From an uncultured Butyricicoccus sp. (lineage in GTDB: Bacteria; Bacillota; Clostridia; Oscillospirales; Butyricicoccaceae), in NCBI GenBank assembly GCA_900547195.1, contig URFQ01000088.1, positions 1 to 9,210 on the forward strand: a stretch of 9,210 bases of DNA. Direction: 5' to 3'. The translations under genes were made by a program, and so were the position numbers. Of this stretch, positions 1 through 6,512 are shown in pieces; within the stretch, counting starts at the first letter, position 1; every line of letters starts with the position of its first letter. The notes under the pieces were generated by a model. It searched no databases. It saw only the letters and a program-made list of their open reading frames with translations, and was not told the origin of the DNA.

Positions 1-1872
1 ATAGAACGGCGGGTCAAGGCGCACATAGCCAAAGCATGGATGTTCGGTCAACGCGGTGCGTCCATGCAGCAGCAGGGCATGGAAGGGTTTGATATAGGTA
101 TCGGCAAGCTGGTCGCGGTTTTGGAACAGGGCGGCAAGGCCATCCTGCGTCGCGCGGCTTTCTGCAAAGAGCGTGGCTGCTTGCGCGATCAGTTCTTGGC
201 GGGTGCGCACAATGGGCGCATGGCGGATGCGCACATGGTCGAGCAGGGCATAGATTTCCTGGCCCAGTGCGCCAATAAAATCCACATCTTGACGTGTGAG
301 CGCCTGTAGGGGCGCAACCGGCGGGGGCGGGGTATCCTTTTTTTGCAGCAGCAGCGCGTCAATGGCAGTGCCGAGCAGCATCTTATCCTGCATCGTCAGC
401 ATGGGGTTGACGCGCAGGTAACGGAACTTGATGTCGAGTTCCACAGTGGATACGACGAGCTCCACGCCTTCGGCACGCAGCTTATCCGGGTCAAGCTGGA
501 ATGCCGACATCACGCCGCGCACGTCCAGATTGGGATATTCGCGCTGAAGCCCGGCCGCAAGCAGGCGGGAGGTGCCGATGCCGGTCGGGCATACGATCAC
601 GGCCGCAATGCGGCGCAGCTGGTTCCGTTTGCGTTCCAGGGCCGCGCCGAAATGCATGGCAAGGAAGCCGATTTCACTTGGCGGGATCGTTTCCATGCCG
701 AGCAGCTCGCGCAGAACGTCCGCGCCCTTTTCACAGGCATGGTAGACCTCCGGGTAGTCGGTGAGCAAGGAGTCCAGCTGTGGGTTTTCAATGGGGATAC
801 CCGCGCGCAGGCGGCCGATGGTGGGTTGGATGTGGCTGCTCAGATCGTCAAGCAGGCCGTCATCCCCGCGGAAATCCGTGTCCAGTTCCTCGCCAACGGC
901 CTCCATGATCGCCAATACGGTTTGACGGACATTGATGGCACGGGTCTGGGTGAGGTCGCGCTGGCTGCCCGGCCAGATGCGCGCGCCGGTCAGGTGCATG
1001 GCAATAAAGCCGGCTTCATCAGCCGGGATATTCAGGTGCAGGCTTTGCCGCAGTCGGTCAGCCATGCGCTCAGCGACCGCATATTCCGGCAGGATACGCA
1101 GCTTTTGCAGCTGCTCTGGCTCAATAGTGATGCTTTCCCCGGCGTGAAGGCGCTGCACGGCCAACGAAATATGCACAAACAGGCTAATAAAGCCGCTGTC
1201 CGAAAAGCGGATGCCAAGCTGCTCCTCGCAGTCCTCAAGGGCTTCTTCGACGTGCTCGATCACATCCGCGTCCACGCCGTCAATGAACTGGCTGCGCGGG
1301 GGCAGGCCCGGCTGGCCTTCTCCACGCAGCATGCCGAGCAGCTGATGTTCCCCGAACTGTTCACAGACGACTGCGGAAATGGCCTGCCGCTTGGACGATT
1401 CGCTGCCTTCGATGAAGATGCCCAGCCCGGGCCGGCGCACCAGATGCAGCTTGTAGGTTTCCAGCCAATCGGCGACCTGATCGAGATCGGCCGACAGGGT
1501 GCCTTCGGAAATACCGAGCTTTTCGGTGAAATAGTAGGCCTTAATTGGTTCGCCTGCGGCGAGCAGCTCGCGGCGAAGTAGCTTTTGCCGCTGGCCGCGG
1601 TTTTCGCAGGCGGTATTGCCGCCCTCTTGGCCCAGAAGCTCCAGCAATGCGCTGCGCCGTTCGGGCGGCTCATCCAGCATAAGGCCGGAGCCGGGTTTAC
1701 GGATTAGGTGAAAACCGTGGCCGGTCAGCCACTGTTCGGCGGCAGGCAGTTCACGCAGTACGGACCGGCGGCTGAGCCCAAGCTCTTCCGAGATGGCGGC
1801 GGCGGTAACCGGCTGGCTGCGCGGAAAACGCGCTAGGATGCGGATTATTTTGTCCGCGCGCGATGAAAGCAT
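1..1872 (-). CDS. mtlR: MtlR, PRD-containing mannitol operon activator (C-terminus cut by window edge)
   Basis: The frame is open for 624 codons from the ATG at 1872 to base 1, without a stop, so the gene is partial; full-length relatives are about 690-700 residues. The start has a purine-rich ribosome site (minus-strand GAGGGGGG, 8 nt upstream). Visible domains in order: an N-terminal helix-turn-helix (about 8-60, with EELGLSRRSVLRE), a second HTH (about 90-155, EKLGISEGTLSADLDQ), PRD1 with His234 and His293 (GFIAMHLTGA), PRD2 with His347 and His407 (GFLAMHFGAA), an EIIB-like domain with Cys428 (VICPTGIGTSRLL), and the start of an EIIA-like domain with His603 (ALLLHGRT). From memory, Bacillus subtilis MtlR uses His230, His289, His342, His399, Cys419 and His599, and every one has a counterpart here. 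In that family, PTS phosphorylation of the PRDs and EII-like domains sets activator activity. It is divergent from mtlA, so it very probably activates the mannitol operon. The specificity is inferred from neighbours and domain order. Confidence 0.93.
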   Translation of the reverse strand, partial: MLSSRADKIIRILARFPRSQPVTAAAISEELGLSRRSVLRELPAAEQWLTGHGFHLIRKPGSGLMLDEPPERRSALLELLGQEGGNTACENRGQRQKLLRRELLAAGEPIKAYYFTEKLGISEGTLSADLDQVADWLETYKLHLVRRPGLGIFIEGSESSKRQAISAVVCEQFGEHQLLGMLRGEGQPGLPPRSQFIDGVDADVIEHVEEALEDCEEQLGIRFSDSGFISLFVHISLAVQRLHAGESITIEPEQLQKLRILPEYAVAERMADRLRQSLHLNIPADEAGFIAMHLTGARIWPGSQRDLTQTRAINVRQTVLAIMEAVGEELDTDFRGDDGLLDDLSSHIQPTIGRLRAGIPIENPQLDSLLTDYPEVYHACEKGADVLRELLGMETIPPSEIGFLAMHFGAALERKRNQLRRIAAVIVCPTGIGTSRLLAAGLQREYPNLDVRGVMSAFQLDPDKLRAEGVELVVSTVELDIKFRYLRVNPMLTMQDKMLLGTAIDALLLQKKDTPPPPVAPLQALTRQDVDFIGALGQEIYALLDHVRIRHAPIVRTRQELIAQAATLFAESRATQDGLAALFQNRDQLADTYIKPFHALLLHGRTALTEHPCFGYVRLDPPFY

Positions 1873-1905
1873 AAAAATATCCCCCCTCGACTCATTCCTA
1901 TGTTT

Positions 1906-1934
1906 ATTATAGTGGAATCCGGCAAAAAATACAA
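1906..1934 (-). promoter_or_regulatory. Predicted mtlR promoter
   Basis: On the minus strand there is a perfect -10 hexamer TATAAT (1911-1906) with TTGTAT (1934-1929) exactly 17 nt upstream as -35. Transcription would start near 1898, giving a leader of about 25 nt before the mtlR ATG. The match is by eye only. Confidence 0.6.
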
Positions 1935-1989
1935 TTCTCCGGCACATATCTGCATAAGAAAAGGTAGGCATAGGGCGATGTGCACAAAA

Positions 1990-2007
1990 ACCAAAATATG
2001 TTTTGGT
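1990..2007. repeat. 18-bp dyad, candidate regulator site
   Basis: Perfect 7-bp inverted arms ACCAAAA (1990-1996) and TTTTGGT (2001-2007) flank a 4-nt centre. It lies about 95 bp upstream of the predicted mtlA start of transcription and about 90 bp from that of mtlR. The CCAAA/TTTGG arm motif recurs at 2049-2053 and 2066-2070. The function is unknown; an operator is the simplest reading. Confidence 0.5.
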
Positions 2008-2029
2008 GAAACTGCGAAAAACCCAGCGG

Positions 2030-2052
2030 TTGTCACCATCGTATGTGGCCAA
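2030..2052. promoter_or_regulatory. Possible MtlR binding site
   Basis: TTGTCACC (2030-2037) and TGTGGCCAA (2044-2052) form an imperfect inverted pair that resembles the Bacillus MtlR box as I recall it (TTGNCACA-N4-TGTGNCAA), but with a 6-nt centre and one extra base in the right arm. Its centre is roughly 65 bp upstream of the predicted mtlA transcription start, a usual activator position. The match is imperfect, so this is tentative. Confidence 0.35.
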
Positions 2053-2070
2053 AGTTGCCAGATCATTTGG

Positions 2071-2099
2071 TTGTTTTCTCCTGTATGGCAGAGTACAAT
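2071..2099 (+). promoter_or_regulatory. Predicted mtlA operon promoter
   Basis: A -10 TACAAT (2094-2099) is preceded by TTGTTT (2071-2076) with a 17-nt spacer. The -10 is good and the -35 weak (3 of 6), the pattern expected for a promoter that needs an activator such as MtlR. The start would be near 2106, leaving a leader of about 100 nt. Confidence 0.55.
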
Positions 2100-2143
2100 A
2101 AAGACAAGAAAAAGGAACCGGCGTATTGGCCGGCCCCCACAAA

Positions 2144-2174
2144 GGCTGCGGCAGAGAGACACGGGGCTGCGGCA
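2144..2174 (+). repeat. 10-bp direct repeat in the mtlA leader
   Basis: GGCTGCGGCA occurs at 2144-2153 and again, identical, at 2165-2174, with a 21-bp period (two helical turns). It sits in the transcribed leader between the promoter and the mtlA ribosome site, next to a small hairpin (CCGGC 2118-2122 with GCCGG 2129-2133). The role is unknown. Confidence 0.55.
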
Positions 2175-2205
2175 TGAAACTTGAGAAGGATAGGAGATGT
2201 AAAAC

Positions 2206-4074
2206 ATGAAAAATGCGGTACAGCGATTTGGTAAGTTCCTGAGCGGCATGGTAATGCCGAACATCGGCGCATTTATCGCATGGGGCTTTATCACCGCCCT
2301 GTTCATCGAGGCGGGATGGCTGCCGAATGCAAAACTGGCTTCCATCCAGCCGTACATGCTGACCTTTCTGCTGCCGGTGCTGATTGCAGCACAGGGCGGT
2401 AAAATGGTCGGCGGCGACCGCGGCCGCGTGATGGGCGCGATTGCGGTCATGGGCTGCATTGCCGGTGTCGGCGGCACCGATGGCCAGCCGATGCTGCTGG
2501 GCGCCATGATTATGGGCCCGCTTGCAGGACTGATTATCAAGAAGTTCGACCAGGCGATGGACGGCCATATGCCGGCCGGCTTCGAGATGCTGATCAACAA
2601 TTTCTCGGTCGGTATCTTTGGCATGATCCTTGCCATTCTGGGCTATTACGCGATTGGCCCGTTCATGAGCGGCATCCTGGCGGTGCTGAGCGCAGGCGTT
2701 GCTTTCCTGGTCAACCACGGCATCCTGCCGCTGGTCGCCGTGTTTATTGAGCCGGCCAAGGTGCTGTTCCTGAACAATGCCATCAATCACGGCATCTTCA
2801 CCCCAATCGGCGCCGAGCAGGCGGCTGAGATGGGCAAGTCTATTATGTATATGCTGGAGACCAATCCCGGCCCTGGCCTCGGCGTCCTTCTGGCTTACTG
2901 GGCGTTCGCCAAGGATCGCGCGACAAAGGATTCGGCTCCCGGCGCGGTGATTATTCACCTGTTTGGCGGTATCCATGAGATTTACTTCCCATATATCCTG
3001 ATGAATCCGATCGTCATTATCGCCCCCATGCTCGGCAACGCGGCGGCGATCCTGTTCTTCACCCTGACCGGCGCAGGCCTTTCCGGCCCTCCGGCGCCCG
3101 GTTCCATCATTGCGTTCCTCGCCATGACGCCGAAGACCAGCATGCTCATCAGCATCGCCGGCGTTGCGATTGCAACCGCGATTTCGTTCCTCGTCGCATC
3201 GCCAATTATTAAAATGGCAGGCGCGAAGAACCTGGATGACGCGCAGAGCAAGATGAAGGACATGAAGGCGGAGGCCAAGGGTACTGCGCCCGCAGAAAGC
3301 GTATCCATCGGTTTGGGTGCGGTGAAAAAGGTGGTCTTTGCCTGTGACGCCGGTATGGGTTCGTCCGCCATGGGCGCAACCAAGTTCCGCAACCGCATCA
3401 AGCCCCTCAATCTGGGCATTACGGTCACCAACACCTCGGTCGATAACGTACCGGCGGACGCGGATGTCGTTGTCTGTCAGGTAACCCTGAAAGATCGCGC
3501 CGCAAAGAGCGCGCCGCAGGCCCGTTTGGTCACGATTGGCAACTTCCTGCAGGATCCCAATTTGGATGCCCTGTACAGCCAGCTTGCCAGCCGGGGCGCA
3601 GGCGCCGCAGCGGCAGCCGAGGCGCCGGCACAGGAGGCTCCCAAGTCCGGCAAGGCCAAGGTTCTCGTTCGCGAGGGCGTAAAAACCGGCCTTGCAAGCG
3701 TCGACAAGGAATCTGCCATCCGCGCGGCCGGTAAGCTGCTGAAGGAACTCGGCTGCGTCGATGGAAGCTACATTGACGCCATGGTCGAGCGCGAAAAGCT
3801 TGTCACCACCTATATGGGCATGGGCGTTGCCATTCCGCACGGCACGTCGGAAGCCAAGGGCGCTGTCAAAAAATCGGGCATTGTCGTGATGCAGTACCCG
3901 GACGGTGTGGATTTTGACGGAGAAAAAGCTTACCTGATCTTCGGCATTGCCGGGGTGGGCGATGAGCATCTCAATCTGCTGGCCAAAGTGGCTGAGACGC
4001 TGGAGGACGAGGAACTGCTTGAGGAGCTCAAAAAGAACGCGGATGTTGACAAAATTATGCGTGCATTCAGCTAA
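2206..4074 (+). CDS. mtlA: Mannitol-specific PTS enzyme IICBA
   Basis: Membrane permease that imports D-mannitol and releases it inside as mannitol 1-phosphate. The 622 residues match the size of E. coli MtlA (637). Domains in order: hydrophobic EIIC (about 1-345) with the conserved NNAINHG motif (His195) and GGIHEIYFPY (Glu258); a short linker; EIIB (about 374-460) with phosphocysteine Cys380 in CDAGMGSSAMGA; an Ala/Pro-rich linker (about 463-483); and EIIA (about 484-622) with active-site His545 in GVAIPHGT. All phosphorylation residues are present. Because EIIA is fused, no separate mtlF is needed, and none is seen. The start has TAGGAG (2191-2196) 9 nt upstream. It is the first gene of mtlA-mtlD-ptsH, divergent from mtlR. 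Assignment to mannitol over other polyols rests on strong motif similarity plus the adjacent mtlD. Confidence 0.97.
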   Translation: MKNAVQRFGKFLSGMVMPNIGAFIAWGFITALFIEAGWLPNAKLASIQPYMLTFLLPVLIAAQGGKMVGGDRGRVMGAIAVMGCIAGVGGTDGQPMLLGAMIMGPLAGLIIKKFDQAMDGHMPAGFEMLINNFSVGIFGMILAILGYYAIGPFMSGILAVLSAGVAFLVNHGILPLVAVFIEPAKVLFLNNAINHGIFTPIGAEQAAEMGKSIMYMLETNPGPGLGVLLAYWAFAKDRATKDSAPGAVIIHLFGGIHEIYFPYILMNPIVIIAPMLGNAAAILFFTLTGAGLSGPPAPGSIIAFLAMTPKTSMLISIAGVAIATAISFLVASPIIKMAGAKNLDDAQSKMKDMKAEAKGTAPAESVSIGLGAVKKVVFACDAGMGSSAMGATKFRNRIKPLNLGITVTNTSVDNVPADADVVVCQVTLKDRAAKSAPQARLVTIGNFLQDPNLDALYSQLASRGAGAAAAAEAPAQEAPKSGKAKVLVREGVKTGLASVDKESAIRAAGKLLKELGCVDGSYIDAMVEREKLVTTYMGMGVAIPHGTSEAKGAVKKSGIVVMQYPDGVDFDGEKAYLIFGIAGVGDEHLNLLAKVAETLEDEELLEELKKNADVDKIMRAFS

Positions 4075-4095
4075 CATTTCATTCCCCAATCGGAA

Positions 4096-4125
4096 CGGGA
4101 GGCGGCGATTTCCGGCTGCCTCCCG
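4096..4125 (+). repeat. Strong intergenic hairpin between mtlA and mtlD
   Basis: CGGGAGGCGGC (4096-4106) and GCTGCCTCCCG (4115-4125) pair as an 11-bp stem with one G-U, closing an 8-nt loop. No T-run follows, so it is unlikely to be a full terminator. It may protect the mtlA mRNA 3' end or mark a processing point that sets different MtlA and MtlD levels. It ends 18 nt before the mtlD ribosome site. Confidence 0.7.
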
Positions 4126-4157
4126 CCCAAACCGTCAATTATGAAGGAGTGTTTGAT

Positions 4158-5300
4158 ATGAAGAAGGCAGTTCAGTTTGGCGCGGGCAATATCGGCCGTG
4201 GTTTCATCGGTGCGCTGCTCAGCCAGGCGGGCTATCAAGTGACCTTTGCCGATGTGGCAGAGCCGGTTATCGACAAAATCAATGCCGACAAAACCTACAC
4301 GGTGCACGTCATGGACGTGCAGTGCGAGGATCAGACGATCACCGGCATCCGTGGCGTCAATTCCACCAAGCCGGAAGCAATCCAAGCGATTGCGGAGGCG
4401 GAGCTCGTCACCACGGCGGTTGGATTGGTCATCCTGCCGCGTATCGCGCCGGCCATTGCCGCCGCGATTGAAAAACGCCGGGCCGACGGCATGAAGGAGC
4501 CGATGAATATCATTGCGTGTGAAAATGCCATCCGTGCGACTTCGCAGCTCAAAGAAGCCGTTTACGGCGCGCTGAGCGAGGAAGGCAAGGCATATGCGGA
4601 CGAATATGTCGGCTTCCCGGACTGTGCGGTGGACCGTATCGTGCCGCCGGTCAAAAGCGAGAATTTTATCGACGTTGTCGTGGAAAGCTATTATGAGTGG
4701 GATGTGGAGCGTTCAGGCTTCCAGGGGGAAATCCCGGAGATCCCGGGCATGAGCTTAGTGGATGACCTGATGGCCTATATTGAGCGAAAGCTGTTTACCC
4801 TGAACACCGGCCACTGCATCACCGCCTATCTTGGCAAGCTGCGCGGCCTTCCCACCATCGACAAGGCCATTGCAGACCCGGACGTCTTTGCGACCGTCTA
4901 TGCAGCCATGCAGGAGAGCGGCGCGGGGCTGATCAAAAAGCACGGCTTTGACGCGGAGAAGCACGCGGCTTACATCGATAAGATTATCGGCCGCTTTAAA
5001 AATCCGTATTTGCAGGACGATGTGACCCGCGTTGGCCGCGAGCCGCTGCGCAAGCTGAGCCCGACCGATCGTCTGATCAAGCCCTTGACGACCGCGGCCG
5101 GCTACGGCCTGCCGGTTGGGCATCTGATCACCGGCGTCGGCGCCGCCCTGCGGTATGATAATCCGGAGGACAAGCAGAGTGTTGAGCTTCAGGCCAAGAT
5201 CGCGGAAAAGGGCGTGCGCGCCGCTGCCGCGGAAGTGACCGGCCTGGCCAATGAGGGCTTGCTTGAAGCCATTGTTGCGGAGTATAATAAACTTGGCTAA
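4158..5300 (+). CDS. mtlD: Mannitol-1-phosphate 5-dehydrogenase
   Basis: Cytoplasmic NAD-dependent enzyme that oxidises mannitol 1-phosphate, the product of MtlA, to fructose 6-phosphate. From the ATG at 4158 it has 380 residues (E. coli MtlD has 382). The N-terminal Rossmann motif GAGNIGRG (G8-x-G10-x-x-G13) binds NAD. The polyol dehydrogenase signature KLFTLNTGHC gives the expected catalytic and substrate residues Lys211, Asn216 and His219. An in-frame GTG at 4149 overlaps the AAGGAG ribosome site (4144-4149), so the ATG 8 nt after that site is the better start. It follows mtlA by 83 nt, including a stable hairpin, and is probably co-transcribed with it. Confidence 0.96.
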   Translation: MKKAVQFGAGNIGRGFIGALLSQAGYQVTFADVAEPVIDKINADKTYTVHVMDVQCEDQTITGIRGVNSTKPEAIQAIAEAELVTTAVGLVILPRIAPAIAAAIEKRRADGMKEPMNIIACENAIRATSQLKEAVYGALSEEGKAYADEYVGFPDCAVDRIVPPVKSENFIDVVVESYYEWDVERSGFQGEIPEIPGMSLVDDLMAYIERKLFTLNTGHCITAYLGKLRGLPTIDKAIADPDVFATVYAAMQESGAGLIKKHGFDAEKHAAYIDKIIGRFKNPYLQDDVTRVGREPLRKLSPTDRLIKPLTTAAGYGLPVGHLITGVGAALRYDNPEDKQSVELQAKIAEKGVRAAAAEVTGLANEGLLEAIVAEYNKLG

Positions 5301-5334
5301 TGCCTTCCAACCTATTTGAAAAGGAGACGAAATT

Positions 5335-5592
5335 ATGAAGGAAGTAACTTATACCATTCAGGATGCACAGGGCATCCATGCGCGTCCGGCCGGTCTGCTG
5401 GTCAAGAAGCTCAAGGAGTTTACCGCCACCCCGACCCTGACCAAGGGCGAGAAGACCATTGACCCGCGCAAAATGTTCGCACTGATGGGCCTTGGCATTA
5501 AGTGCGGCGAGTCCATTACCTTTACGCTCGACGGCGCGGACGAGGATGCCGCGGCCGCAGCGCTTGAGGCGTTCCTGAAGGAGAACCTTTAA
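5335..5592 (+). CDS. HPr-family phosphocarrier protein lacking regulatory Ser46
   Basis: Small (85-residue) cytoplasmic protein that carries the phosphoryl group from enzyme I to EIIA domains. The active-site motif GIHARPAG places the phosphorylated His at 15 and the helper Arg at 17, as in classical HPr. The second conserved region reads DPRKMFALMGLGI, so position 46, a regulatory Ser in typical Bacillota HPr (KSIMGVMSLGI), is Lys46, and Ser52 is Gly52. It should therefore work in sugar transport but not be phosphorylated by HPr kinase at Ser46 or act as a CcpA corepressor in the usual way; this part is inference. AAGGAG (5321-5326) lies 8 nt before the ATG. It is the last gene of the mtl operon, 34 nt after mtlD, so it probably serves MtlA and the EIIA-like domain of MtlR. 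Confidence 0.93.
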   Translation: MKEVTYTIQDAQGIHARPAGLLVKKLKEFTATPTLTKGEKTIDPRKMFALMGLGIKCGESITFTLDGADEDAAAAALEAFLKENL

Positions 5593-5618
5593 TCTGCTCG
5601 TTTCTCACAATTTCCCAT

Positions 5619-5653
5619 AAAAAGCCGTATGCCGCCTCTCCAGGCAGACGGCT
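5619..5653 (-). terminator. Second hairpin terminator for the leftward regulator transcript
   Basis: GCCGTATGCC (5624-5633) pairs with GGCAGACGGC (5643-5652) with one A-G mismatch, plus an outer A-T pair (5623/5653). On the minus strand the hairpin is followed by a run of five T (5623-5619), the form of an intrinsic terminator. It would back up the shared terminator to its right for the araC-type gene. Confidence 0.6.
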
Positions 5654-5656
5654 GTG

Positions 5657-5691
5657 AGAAAAAGCCCCCGGCTTCGCCGGGGGCTTTTTCT
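5657..5691. terminator. Bidirectional terminator between the mtl operon and the regulator pair
   Basis: Perfect inverted repeat: AGAAAAAGCCCCCGG (5657-5671) pairs with CCGGGGGCTTTTTCT (5677-5691) around a 5-nt loop CTTCG. It has a GC-rich core flanked by A-run and T-run, so it reads as an intrinsic terminator on both strands. It lies 64 nt after the HPr stop codon and its right edge overlaps the stop codon of the convergent araC-type gene (5690-5692). Confidence 0.92.
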
Positions 5692-6493
5692 AGTCCATGT
5701 AGCGCGTTACTTTATCCTGAAGGTAAGCGCGGTAAGAAGCGGGAGACCGCCCCACCAGCTTTTTAAAGACCGTGTAAAAGTAATTCACATTGCTAATACC
5801 AACCTGCGAGGCAATCTGGCTGGCGCTCAAGTCGGTGGTCAGCAGAAAATGCTGTGCCTGCCCGATGCGGCGGCTGTTTAGATATTGCACCGGAGAAACG
5901 CCGAACACCGGCTTAAAAACATGGACGGCATGGCTGGGGGTGATGTGCGCGGAGCCTGCGATATCGCTGAGAAAAATATCCTCCGCATAGTGCTCATCCA
6001 TAAAGTGTGCCATAACATAAGCGGGGGATTCGGCAAGGATGGTTTGTTCAGGCGGCAGCGTATCCCCTGCGCTGATTTGCAGCAGCAGGGCGCTGAGCAG
6101 ATGGCTTTGTACCGCAGGCTGGCCGCCGACGGCCAGCAGCATCCCGGTCAGGGAAAGCAGCTCGGGCAGATGGCGTGCGCAACGGAAAACATTTTCCTGT
6201 GGAAAATACCCGGTCTCGGCAGTCGTCTGGACGGTAAAAGCCAGCGTCGTGTAGCGGATACCTTCTGCCCTGGGGAGCAGGGTGCAGCGCACGCCGGGGC
6301 GGCAGACCAGCGCGTCGCCCGGCTGGACAGCGTATTGCCTGCGTCCGGCTGCAAATACGGCGGCGCCGGAGGAGAGTAGGATCACCGTACACAGGTTGTC
6401 CGCCTGATGGGGCAGGTGCGGCAGAGGATCGGGATGCTCCTGAATAACGACGGCGTGCCGCAGGCGCGGCTGGGTGGAAAAATTGGAATTCAT
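5690..6493 (-). CDS. AraC-family transcriptional regulator
   Basis: A 267-residue DNA-binding regulator. The N-terminal part (about 5-95) has the look of a cupin-type sensor (VQPGDALVCRPGVRCTLLP). The C-terminal hundred residues hold the double helix-turn-helix of the AraC/XylS family: the first around IFLSDIAGSAHITPSHAVHV, the second around LSASQIASQVGISNVNYFY, followed by FKKLVGRSPASYR. I chose the ATG at 6493 (MNSNF) because GTGAGG (6505-6500) is a good ribosome site 6 nt upstream; an upstream in-frame GTG at 6505 would overlap that site. It starts 19 nt after the stop of the lacI-type gene, so the two are almost certainly one transcript. Together they probably control the divergent sugar-binding protein gene; the effector is unknown. 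Confidence 0.9.
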   Translation of the reverse strand: MNSNFSTQPRLRHAVVIQEHPDPLPHLPHQADNLCTVILLSSGAAVFAAGRRQYAVQPGDALVCRPGVRCTLLPRAEGIRYTTLAFTVQTTAETGYFPQENVFRCARHLPELLSLTGMLLAVGGQPAVQSHLLSALLLQISAGDTLPPEQTILAESPAYVMAHFMDEHYAEDIFLSDIAGSAHITPSHAVHVFKPVFGVSPVQYLNSRRIGQAQHFLLTTDLSASQIASQVGISNVNYFYTVFKKLVGRSPASYRAYLQDKVTRYMD

Positions 6494-6512
6494 GGCAGGC
6501 CTCACAATGGGG

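Larger units (their letters stand above)
1873..2205. other. Divergent mtlR-mtlA control region
   Basis: This 333-bp gap holds no credible protein gene. It contains the mtlR promoter at its left end, the mtlA promoter at 2071-2099, a leader of about 100 nt, and a cluster of symmetric elements between the promoters: an 8-bp palindrome TGTGCACA (1979-1986), a dyad at 1990-2007, and TTG/CAA-type inverted elements at 2030-2070. MtlR is an activator that binds upstream of a weak -35 in relatives, so sites in the 1979-2070 interval are where it would be expected. No clear cre (CcpA) site was found by eye. Confidence 0.75.

Noticed and set aside
343..1581. Long plus-strand open frame (412 codons) in the left part
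   Set aside because: It lies antisense to mtlR, whose protein shows all expected domains; the plus-strand translation has no recognisable domain and is a product of GC-rich codon bias.
2008..2021. Possible cre (CcpA) site upstream of mtlA
   Set aside because: The stretch TGAAACTGCGAAAA starts like a cre but the CG is displaced and the right half does not match; no better match was found in either control region.
2118..2133. Possible riboswitch or antiterminator in the mtlA leader
   Set aside because: Only a 5-bp hairpin and a direct repeat are visible; there is no terminator with a T-run and no recognisable riboswitch core.
4149..4157. GTG start for mtlD three codons upstream
   Set aside because: The GTG overlaps the AAGGAG ribosome site that serves the ATG at 4158, and the ATG gives the usual MtlD N-terminus.
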